Source of the DNA: Bacteroidetes bacterium UBA6661
GTDB taxonomy: Bacteria; Bacteroidota; Bacteroidia; AKYH767-A; OLB10
NCBI GenBank assembly: GCA_002455375.1
Contig: DKKR01000023.1
Span: 1 to 14,111, forward strand
DNA: 14,111 bases
Direction: 5' to 3'
Below, piece by piece: positions 7,857-14,111 of the stretch; the stretch's first letter is position 1; each line of letters opens with the position of its first letter. Under the pieces are notes generated by a model that was given only the letters and a program-made list of their open reading frames with translations, made no database searches and had not been told where the DNA came from. The translations under genes were made by a program, and so were the position numbers.

Positions 7857-8255
7857 TCATTTGATTGGTTTGAATTTTTTATTGGTCAGTCTTTTGAAAT
7901 TTAAACTTGTCTCGCCAAAATTTATCAATAATCCTATTTCCAGGTTATATGCTTCAAGGTAATTTATTGCCTGTGCAAAATGAACATCTTCCAGTTTAGT
8001 GATTGCCTTTAGCTCAACGGAGACAATACCTTCAACAAGGAAATCTACCCTTCTTGTCCCAATCTGTTCATCCCAGTAAAAAATTGGCATTTCAAACTCC
8101 CTGCTAAATTCTATCCCCATCAACCGCATTTCAATTTCCAATGCTCTTTGATAAATAACTTCCTGAAAACCGTTCCCGAGTGCCTTATGCACAGCCATAG
8201 CGCATCCGATAATTTTGGATGTCAACTCAGAATATTTGTATTGTTCATTTATCAT
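7857..8255 (-). CDS. GxxExxY family protein (PD-(D/E)XK-like)
   Basis: A 132-residue protein of the GxxExxY family (PDDEXK_3). The name-giving motif is GFQEVIY at residues 29-35. The nuclease-like core shows Asp71 in RRVDF and Glu81-Leu-Lys83 in SVELKAI, followed by a QAINYL helix near residue 96, so the PD-(D/E)XK residues appear intact. The family has no established function; many members occur in Bacteroidota and are often bordered by short repeats. Here the start codon is only 3 nt from an internal element end at 8259. The last codons and the TGA stop (7859-7857) lie within the left arm of the element. It shares orientation with the hsd operon, but it is better seen as cargo of the inserted element than as part of the restriction system. 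I see no clear own promoter. Confidence 0.85.
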   Translation of the reverse strand: MINEQYKYSELTSKIIGCAMAVHKALGNGFQEVIYQRALEIEMRLMGIEFSREFEMPIFYWDEQIGTRRVDFLVEGIVSVELKAITKLEDVHFAQAINYLEAYNLEIGLLINFGETSLNFKRLTNKKFKPIK

Positions 8256-8258
8256 GTT

Positions 8259-8394
8259 GTCTTAACTATGATTCATTTGATTCTTTTGATTTCTATGATT
8301 TTAAAACATCTGTATTCCGATCCTTTAGATATATTTGTTGATGGCATAAATTTTTTCATTGCATTCATTCAATCACAAAAATCATAGTTCAGAC
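8259..8394. repeat. 136-bp inverted-repeat unit within the element
   Basis: Ends GTCTTAACTATGATT (8259-8273) and AATCATAGTTCAGAC (8380-8394) match as inverted repeats at 14 of 15 bases. The left arm has GATT starting at 8270, 8279, 8288 and 8297, an exact 9-nt step, and the right arm has AATC ending at 8374 and 8383, also 9 nt apart. The centre (8301-8365) is AT-rich and non-coding. In size and form this resembles a miniature inverted-repeat element lying next to the GxxExxY gene. Confidence 0.6.
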
Positions 8395-9627
8395 CAGCTT
8401 CACCTGCCCGTTCATTAGCAACGGTAAAAGGAAATCACGAAGGGTTATGAGTTCTTGGGTTTCTCTGCTTCTTGTCAAAATCATTTTATCGTATTTACCG
8501 ACTATGCTTTGAAATTGTTTTTGCAATTCAACTGGTGGCTTTGCAAATTTCAAATCATGCAAAGTGTCTTTGTCAATTGAGCCGAATGTTGTTCCTGTTC
8601 TGTCCTGAACATCAAACATTGCTTTGAAATAAAACATGAGGTAAAGCACGAATGAGTTTGCTTCATTCTTGCTGTTCAATGCTGCAAGTCCTCGTCCGAT
8701 GCAACACTTTTCATTTGCGACATTCAATGTTCCTACGGGTGCACGAACACTTAACAACACATCTTCTTCCTGTGCAATCCGTGAAGGTGCTGTGGTGAAC
8801 ATACGCACAAGCGGAAAACGAAAATTAAAATCGGTGCTGCCTTGAAAGAAAACCATTCCTTCTCCTTCTTCATTGTATGAATCACCGTCAGGTGATTGTC
8901 CCATTGTAATGTTTGCAACTTCGCTCAACTTTCCATCAGTCCAACCAACTGGAATTTCCATTTTCAATTTCTCATTGTATTCCATTTCACCGCCACTTGC
9001 TTTATAGGGCTTGCCTTCTTCATTCGGAAAATCAAACTGAATAAACCAATAGTTGTAAATGGTTTTTGCCATGGCTTCCAGTTCGGTGTTGATGCGGTTG
9101 TTGATTTTAATCTTGTCGTCAAGCAGATAGAGAAAGTCGCCAATTTTCTTTTGAGTATCAAAATCAGGAAGCAATAAATCCAAGTAAGAAAAAATATCTT
9201 CATTCAAACTTGCCCGTAGTGTCATGACTGCATTGTTCGTCATGGTCCTTCTGAAAAAATTACTCCGAAGATAAAATCCCATGTATTTGGGATAGGTAAC
9301 ATCTGTTTGCGTTGGTCTGATTCTTTTTGTGAAACCGCTAAAGGTGGCTTTCGGAAAATCTTTAAGTGCAACACAACTCATAGCAAGTTCATCAATTGTT
9401 TCACTTGTTCTTGTAAGAAGAATATCGCCATTTTTGATAGAGTATGTTTCTTGCTCTTGCTCTGACACATCCATTAAATCAGGAAGTTCATCAGGCAAAA
9501 AATAATTATTGAATACAGTGCTAAAAGAAGCAAATGGAGAACCATGTCCTGCTTGCTCTGGCTTTGATGAAATACCAGAACTCATTTCATACAGCTTGTT
9601 GAATTTATATTTTGTCAGCTTGTGCAT
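8389..9627 (-). CDS. hsdS: type I restriction-modification specificity subunit HsdS
   Basis: A 412-residue specificity subunit that sets the DNA target for both methylation and cleavage. It shows the expected two-fold design: target recognition domain 1 at about residues 1-155, a conserved helical spacer at about 156-205 (DTQKKIGDFLYLLDDKIKIN), domain 2 at about 225-362, which begins IPVGWTDGKL and includes a GTTFGSIDKDTL end, and a second conserved helix at about 364-405 ending DFLLPLLMNGQVKLV. The length is normal. The ATG at 9627 lies inside the open frame of the detached HsdM tail, overlapping it by 23 nt. The last codon and the stop (GTC TGA) are formed by the terminal repeat of the adjacent element, while the duplicate fragment downstream ends KLR and TAA, which may be the earlier ending. 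Confidence 0.93.
   Translation of the reverse strand: MHKLTKYKFNKLYEMSSGISSKPEQAGHGSPFASFSTVFNNYFLPDELPDLMDVSEQEQETYSIKNGDILLTRTSETIDELAMSCVALKDFPKATFSGFTKRIRPTQTDVTYPKYMGFYLRSNFFRRTMTNNAVMTLRASLNEDIFSYLDLLLPDFDTQKKIGDFLYLLDDKIKINNRINTELEAMAKTIYNYWFIQFDFPNEEGKPYKASGGEMEYNEKLKMEIPVGWTDGKLSEVANITMGQSPDGDSYNEEGEGMVFFQGSTDFNFRFPLVRMFTTAPSRIAQEEDVLLSVRAPVGTLNVANEKCCIGRGLAALNSKNEANSFVLYLMFYFKAMFDVQDRTGTTFGSIDKDTLHDLKFAKPPVELQKQFQSIVGKYDKMILTRSRETQELITLRDFLLPLLMNGQVKLV
8395..8421 (-). repeat. hsdS copy of the 27-bp direct repeat flanking the element
   Basis: This segment codes for LLMNGQVKL at the end of HsdS. It is the partner of 7805-7831 (24 of 27 identical) in the same orientation and begins at the base directly after the right inverted repeat of the GxxExxY element. 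Confidence 0.8.
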
Positions 9628-9736
9628 ACTCTATTTTCAATAACTGTTTTCTAATACTTTCTTCCAAATTTTTGGATTGTTCAAAAAGAGAGTCAAGATT
9701 GTTTTCAAAGCCCTCCATTTTATTTTCAAACTCCTC
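9605..9736 (-). pseudogene. detached C-terminal tail of HsdM after an in-frame stop
   Basis: Directly after the HsdM stop TAA (9739-9737), the same frame stays open for 43 codons, starting EEFENKMEGFENNLDSLFEQ and continuing through SKNLEESIRKQLLKIEY to a TAA at 9607-9605. From memory this pattern (an LF.QS..LE..I segment with a KQL..I.Y end) is the usual C-terminal helix of HsdM methyltransferases. A single base change in a Gln, Glu or Lys codon would create the TAA. An ATG at 9718 could allow restart and would make a 37-residue peptide, and the frame overlaps hsdS by 23 nt. In related proteins the C-terminal part of HsdM contacts HsdS, so loss may weaken assembly. A sequencing error is the main alternative. 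Confidence 0.7.
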
Positions 9737-11251
9737 TTAAGTTATTTCTGAGTATTCAATCGTAGTTTCAAAAAACTGCCCTGCACTGAAAGAATAATTT
9801 CTTGTTTTAATTTTTTCGTTTTCAACTACAATTGAAAAATTTTCAACTGTTTCATAATTATTGATTGTGTCAATAATTTTGTTTTCATCTTCTGCACTCA
9901 ATAAAGTTTTTTGGTTCTTTCCGTCTTTCACTTTTGTTCCCAACTTGCTGGCATCCACAAGAATGGCGGTGTTGTTCTTTTTTCCTTTGTCAAAAAACAG
10001 AACCGAAACATTGGTGCCTGTAGTAGCAAAAATGTTTGATGGCATTTGCACCACTGCATGTAACCAGTTGTTGTCAACTAATTTTTTTCTGATGCCTAAA
10101 CCAATGGCTGCTTTCTCCGTGCAAAAACCTGTCGGCACTACAACCGCTGCTTTTCCTTTCTTGTCCAACGAATACATGATGTGCTGAATGAATAACTGAT
10201 AAATTGCCATGCTCTCTTTTTTCTTAGCAGGCACACTTGGCACTCCTGCAAAAAACCGTTTCTTGTGAATATCGCTTGCAAGTGTTTCCCTGTCATCGCT
10301 AAAATCAGTTTTGAATGGCGGATTGCTTACGATGTAGTCAAACTTTTTCAAATCATCCTTTGCATCGTTCACATGAAAAGGATTTGTCAAAGTATTTCCC
10401 TTAATCACATTGTGCAGCGAATGCACAAGGTTATTCAGGATTAAATTCAATCGCAAAAACTCTGACGACTTTTGTGAAATGTCCTGCGAATAAATGGTGC
10501 ATTTGTCCTCTCCAATCTGGTGAGCCAAACTCAACAACAAACTTCCTGAACCTGCGGCTGGGTCGTAAAGCAACACATTCTTGGTTTCCTTTGGCACAAG
10601 TATTCGTGCCATAATTTTTGCAACGGCTGGCGGTGTGTAATACTCTGCATATTGTCCACTGTCTTTGTTGTAGTCCTTAATCAGGTATTCAAAAATGGTG
10701 GAGAAGAAATCATACTTCTCCTCAAACACGGGTTCAAAACTGAACGCCACCAATTTGTTGATAATGGCTTTGCAGAACGGACTTCTTTCGTTTTTCTCTC
10801 TTATGTTTTCAGATAGTTCTTCAAACAACGGAATCCTTTCTCCGCCAATAGTAGAAACAGAAAATATTTTGATGTTGGTGGCTGCAATTTCTGTTAGCGT
10901 TGTGTCAAAGGTGATGGAGAAATCTTTTTCGTTTTGTTTGTTGAACAGGTAACTGATGAAATGTGTTTTCTTCAGCTTCGCACTTCGTTCACCTATTTTC
11001 TCCAGCATGTATTCGTAATCATTGTCCGTCATGCTTTGGATGTCGGCTTCAATGTTTTTGCTGTCTTTTAATTTCTTGTTGGCGTTTCGTGCTTCATGCA
11101 AAAATTTATCGTTCAAAAATTTGTAGAGAAAAACTTCTGTAATGATTTTATATTCGTAACCCGTGTTTGCCAATCCGTAATTGCTGCAAACGGTTTTCAG
11201 TCCGTCAATCAGTTCTTTTGTTTTCTGTGTATGTTCTAAATGCTTTGTCAT
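9737..11251 (-). CDS. hsdM: type I restriction-modification DNA methyltransferase HsdM
   Basis: A 504-residue N6-adenine methyltransferase subunit. An N-terminal helical HsdM_N domain covers about residues 1-160. The catalytic domain has the motif QYAEYYTP at 200-207, the S-adenosylmethionine-binding motif I DPAAGSGS at 230-237, and the catalytic motif IV NPPF at 310-313, so the enzyme core looks intact. It would methylate the HsdS-defined site and form the M2S1 core of the restriction complex. Its ATG overlaps the stop of the DUF1016 gene in an ATGA arrangement, indicating coupled translation. The frame ends early: an in-frame TAA separates it from a typical C-terminal tail (see the entry at 9605-9736). 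The truncated protein still contains all catalytic motifs. Confidence 0.92.
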   Translation of the reverse strand: MTKHLEHTQKTKELIDGLKTVCSNYGLANTGYEYKIITEVFLYKFLNDKFLHEARNANKKLKDSKNIEADIQSMTDNDYEYMLEKIGERSAKLKKTHFISYLFNKQNEKDFSITFDTTLTEIAATNIKIFSVSTIGGERIPLFEELSENIREKNERSPFCKAIINKLVAFSFEPVFEEKYDFFSTIFEYLIKDYNKDSGQYAEYYTPPAVAKIMARILVPKETKNVLLYDPAAGSGSLLLSLAHQIGEDKCTIYSQDISQKSSEFLRLNLILNNLVHSLHNVIKGNTLTNPFHVNDAKDDLKKFDYIVSNPPFKTDFSDDRETLASDIHKKRFFAGVPSVPAKKKESMAIYQLFIQHIMYSLDKKGKAAVVVPTGFCTEKAAIGLGIRKKLVDNNWLHAVVQMPSNIFATTGTNVSVLFFDKGKKNNTAILVDASKLGTKVKDGKNQKTLLSAEDENKIIDTINNYETVENFSIVVENEKIKTRNYSFSAGQFFETTIEYSEIT

Positions 11252-12228
11252 TTTTCTAATTCAAATTTTGTTCTGTCGTTTTCAATCAGTTCTTTTAGTT
11301 CTTCTTCTTTCGGCAGGTAGAGGCGGTATTTGCTGGCAAAAAGTTTTTCATTTTCGGCAAGTACGGAATATTTTACAATGGTTTCATCCTTTTCGGTGCA
11401 GAGTATGATGCCGATAGTAGGATTGTCGTCTTCCGCTTTTTTCAAATCGTTATACATACGCACATACATATCCATTTGCCCGATTGCTTCGTGGCTGAGC
11501 TTATTTGTTTTGAGGTCAATTAACACAAAACATTTTAAATAATAATTATAAAAAACAAGGTCAATAAAAAAATCGGAAGTATCGGTTGCAATATGTTGTT
11601 GCCTGGCAACAAATGCGAAGCCCTTGCCCAATTCCATTAGGAAGCTTTGTATATGATTGATGAGGGCTGTTTCCAGCACGGTCTCACTTAATGTACTGTC
11701 TTGCTGAAGACCAAGGAATTCAAAAATGTAAGGGTCTTTAATATAGTGTTCAGGCGTTGAAGAGCCTGTTGCTCCCGGTGTTTCCAGTAGTCGCCCCAAA
11801 TAATGACTGTCAATGTTTCGCTGCAGGGTACGGGTATTCCAATTACCTGCTATGGCCTCGTTCATATAAGCTATGCGGTTAGCCGCATTTTCCAACCTGC
11901 TTATAATCCTGTAATGCGTCCAGCTTAATTCGGTACGCACTGCGTTCCAAATTTGAAATGAGTTATAAAAAGCCCTCATGTTATTGAGGTTGCGTTCATC
12001 ATACCCTTTTCCGAATTCAAGGGTAAGTTGCCGGGCAAGGTTTTTCAAAACTGATTTGCCATATTCAGCACGGCTTGCACCTTTCTGTTCATCATCAACG
12101 ATTAGCCTGCCTATTTCCCAATACATCTTCAACAAAATAGTATTGCTGCTCCGGTAAACATTTTTTCGTGCTTCCAGAACGATTTCCCTGACGGATTGAA
12201 ACAGCTTATCTTTCTGAATATTACTCAT
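11248..12228 (-). CDS. DUF1016 / YhcG-type PD-(D/E)XK nuclease
   Basis: A 326-residue protein. The N-terminal about 150 residues match the DUF1016_N helical domain (MYWEIGRLIV, then the RNLNNMRAFY and LSWTHYRIIS segments, which are characteristic). The C-terminal half is a PD-(D/E)XK nuclease fold with FFIDLVFYN (Asp223), VLIDLK (Asp238, Lys240) and the following IGQMDMYV with Gln251, so the active site looks complete. Members of this family often occur beside or inside type I restriction loci, but their role there is not established. Here the gene lies between hsdR (2-nt gap) and hsdM (4-nt overlap), so it is co-translated with them. Several stretches are noticeably more GC-rich than hsdM. 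Possible roles are an accessory nuclease or an independent defence gene carried in the operon. Confidence 0.88.
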   Translation of the reverse strand: MSNIQKDKLFQSVREIVLEARKNVYRSSNTILLKMYWEIGRLIVDDEQKGASRAEYGKSVLKNLARQLTLEFGKGYDERNLNNMRAFYNSFQIWNAVRTELSWTHYRIISRLENAANRIAYMNEAIAGNWNTRTLQRNIDSHYLGRLLETPGATGSSTPEHYIKDPYIFEFLGLQQDSTLSETVLETALINHIQSFLMELGKGFAFVARQQHIATDTSDFFIDLVFYNYYLKCFVLIDLKTNKLSHEAIGQMDMYVRMYNDLKKAEDDNPTIGIILCTEKDETIVKYSVLAENEKLFASKYRLYLPKEEELKELIENDRTKFELEK

Positions 12229-12230
12229 GC

Positions 12231-14111
12231 CTATGCAGCTTTGCGTTGTTCAAAATATTCGTTAACTAATGTTTGGTTAATAAATTTCACCAACTCTAAA
12301 TTTCTAATTCCTTTTTCTTCCATTACTTCAATAATCGTTCGCTTCGTGGCTTCTGTAAAAAAGTCCTCGTTGTTTAATATTGCCTGATTATTGATAACGG
12401 TTTTATCTGTTTTGTGTTTGATGGTAAGCAGCACTTCATGCAGTTCGGTATCGGTATTCAGCACGGGCAGATTATTTTCCCTGATGCGTTTGTGAATCTT
12501 GGCAAACTTGGTATCATTCTCATACTTGGCTGCAAGCTGTGCATCCTTATTGTTCAATGCGTTTGCCTGTTCGTAAATGTTTTTCAAATCTTTTATAGCT
12601 GTGTCCATTTCTGCCGAATCAAGTTCCTCAATGTTTTTCTTTTTGAATAATCGTTTCAGTTCCTCAAACAAGGAAATAAACTTTGGGTCTTTCTTGTCAA
12701 AGTTTCCTTCCAATTCTTTTCTTGCTCTTTCCAACTCGCTTCTGAATTTGTCTGCAATCTGCAATTCGTGTGTGTGAATCTTGCGAAAAGTGAATTGCAT
12801 TTTCTCCAATGCAATGTTCAACAAGTTTGTGTTGTCGTTTGCGTCTTCAAGATTTTCTTTCAGGTTAATGATGTCAATGCGGTTTGCAACTTCGTTATAC
12901 AACTTGTTCACCTTGTCAAAAGAAAACTTGTCCAACAGTTCGGTGTAACCCATTATCCTGATGATGTTGTATAAACTCTTTAAATTCTCCAGACATTTTT
13001 TCAGATCGGTAATTTCTTTCTTGTCAGTTATCCGGCTTATGATTTTCTGAAACTCCTCTAAGTTTGAAAAGTCGTAGAGAAATAATTTCTCTTTTATCTC
13101 CGCAATCTCTCTGTCTATTTCTTCTGCTGACTTAAACAGGTTGGAATATTCTTTTGCTTCATCGCCTAACTCAGCCGAAAGCTCTTTGAAATATTCTTTG
13201 TTGGTTTTGTCAAACTCTTTTCTGATGTCGGCAAAGTCAACCACATAACCATATTTGAAATTCTTGTAAGGTCGGTTCACCCGTGTGAGCGTCTGCAAGA
13301 GGTTGTGTTCTTTCACTACTCTTGTGAGATAAAGTTTCTTCAATCGCTTTGCATCAAAACCGGTGAGCAACATATTGAACACAATCAGCAAATCAATCTT
13401 GCCTTGCTTGAAATCGGTTTGGTTGTCTTTGCGAATTTGTTTGGTGTCCACATCATGCAGAATCAAAGCAGCTGTTATCGGTGCATCTTCTGCATTCAGA
13501 TATTCTTCTTTCAGTTCTGCTGCAATAGTGTATTGAGTGTTCGGTTCGGTTGTCAGTTGGCGAAGTTTTGTTTTTGCATCATTGTATTTCTGCACAAAAT
13601 CAAAAATCATTTTGGCCTGGTCGGATGAATCGCAAACAATCATTCCTCCAATGGAATTATCATTGTGAATCACTCTGCTTTTCTTGAAGTCGGCAATGAT
13701 GTAATCAACCAATGGCTCAACAAATTTCTTGTGAGAAAAAACATCACGCTTGGTAAACTCACCTTGCTTTACAATTTCATCATACACTTTGTTGATGTCG
13801 GTTCTGAATTTTGTTTCAATCGCCTCACGAATCAGTTTCAAAGTGTAACCGTCTGCAATGGATTTGTTGTAATAGTATTTGTGGAAGTAGTCGCCAAAAA
13901 TTTCTTTGCTCTTGAAATCACCAGTGATTAAAGGGGTTCCCGAAAGTCCGATGTGAATAGCTTCTCTGTCGGAGTTGACTAACTTCTCATAGAAAGTTCC
14001 TTCTGGATTGTAACTACGGTGAACTTCATCCAAAAAGTAAATGCGTTTTACATTCAGGTTGTAGTCGGAAATATTGGCAATGGAATAATCAGAAAACTTT
14101 TGAATGTTGAC
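12231..14111 (-). CDS. hsdR: type I restriction endonuclease HsdR, C-terminal part
   Basis: The last 626 codons of the motor and restriction subunit; the 5' end, including the nuclease domain and Walker A, lies beyond the window. Numbering from the window edge, helicase motif II is LDEVHRS (27-33), motif III is GLSGTPLI (55-62), motif V is MLLTGFDAKRL (247-257), and motif VI is LLQTLTRVNRPY (271-282). The rest is a long helical C-terminal region that binds the methyltransferase core in known enzymes. The TTG codon at 14033 is only an internal Leu, because the frame continues in register to the last base of the window. It ends with TAG at 12233-12231, 2 nt before the DUF1016 start, so it is the promoter-proximal gene of the operon visible here. 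The part in view shows no frameshift. Confidence 0.93.
   Translation of the reverse strand, partial: VNIQKFSDYSIANISDYNLNVKRIYFLDEVHRSYNPEGTFYEKLVNSDREAIHIGLSGTPLITGDFKSKEIFGDYFHKYYYNKSIADGYTLKLIREAIETKFRTDINKVYDEIVKQGEFTKRDVFSHKKFVEPLVDYIIADFKKSRVIHNDNSIGGMIVCDSSDQAKMIFDFVQKYNDAKTKLRQLTTEPNTQYTIAAELKEEYLNAEDAPITAALILHDVDTKQIRKDNQTDFKQGKIDLLIVFNMLLTGFDAKRLKKLYLTRVVKEHNLLQTLTRVNRPYKNFKYGYVVDFADIRKEFDKTNKEYFKELSAELGDEAKEYSNLFKSAEEIDREIAEIKEKLFLYDFSNLEEFQKIISRITDKKEITDLKKCLENLKSLYNIIRIMGYTELLDKFSFDKVNKLYNEVANRIDIINLKENLEDANDNTNLLNIALEKMQFTFRKIHTHELQIADKFRSELERARKELEGNFDKKDPKFISLFEELKRLFKKKNIEELDSAEMDTAIKDLKNIYEQANALNNKDAQLAAKYENDTKFAKIHKRIRENNLPVLNTDTELHEVLLTIKHKTDKTVINNQAILNNEDFFTEATKRTIIEVMEEKGIRNLELVKFINQTLVNEYFEQRKAA

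Larger units (their letters stand above)
7834..8394. mobile_element. 561-bp GxxExxY-carrying element with terminal inverted repeats
   Basis: The ends are GTCTGAACCATGATT at 7834-7848 and AATCATAGTTCAGAC at 8380-8394, which are inverted repeats matching at 14 of 15 positions. A third copy of the end, GTCTTAACTATGATT, lies inside at 8259-8273 in the same orientation as the left end. The element holds one gene, the GxxExxY protein, and no transposase, so it would need to be moved in trans. Imperfect 27-bp direct repeats of the hsdS end flank it: one starts at the base after the right end, and the other finishes 2 nt before the left end. The arms contain GATT every 9 nt. Calling it mobile is an inference from this structure. 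Confidence 0.6.

Noticed and set aside
8148..8387. A 79-codon plus-strand frame with hydrophobic stretches
   Set aside because: It is opposite the GxxExxY start and runs through the GATT repeat arms; its hydrophobic look comes from the repeat.
7792..8421. Invertible hsdS phase-variation locus
   Set aside because: The hsdS fragment is in the same orientation as hsdS, only about 30 bp long and carries no recognition domain, and no recombinase gene is in view, so domain shuffling is not supported.

Overview
The window looks like a chromosomal stretch from a member of the Bacteroidota. A protein with a C-terminal type IX secretion sorting domain, a lipoprotein of a family typical of this phylum, low GC, and several possible promoters of the phylum's TTG...TAnnTTTG type all point that way. 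I cannot place the genus.

Positions 1-7291 read as ordinary core or periphery genes. A coiled-coil surface lipoprotein resembling the Cbp1 collagen-binding family (+) ends at a clear hairpin terminator and is followed by a small Nudix hydrolase (+). Convergent to these is a minus-strand pair: an M16 zinc protease gene whose 3' end overlaps by 8 nt an AddB-like nuclease gene (inactive helicase plus PD-(D/E)XK domain with an iron-sulfur cysteine set). Divergent from the protease is a secreted protein made of seven about 64-residue propeller repeats with a type IX sorting tail.

Positions 7292-7833 carry no convincing gene. They include a short duplicate of the hsdS 3' end.

Positions 7834-14111 hold a minus-strand type I restriction-modification operon in the order hsdR (cut by the window edge), a DUF1016/YhcG-type nuclease, hsdM, hsdS. 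Genes are packed with 2-nt spacing or short overlaps. HsdR would translocate and cleave DNA, HsdM methylates, and HsdS provides two target recognition domains. Two features set this operon apart. First, hsdM has an in-frame TAA that separates the catalytic part from a conserved 43-residue C-terminal tail, which remains open and runs into hsdS. Second, a 561-bp element with 15-bp terminal inverted repeats, carrying a GxxExxY-family gene, sits exactly at the hsdS 3' end. It is bracketed by imperfect 27-bp direct repeats of the last hsdS codons, and its terminal repeat supplies the present hsdS stop codon. Its arms show GATT repeated every 9 nt. This element and the split hsdM are the parts most worth checking.
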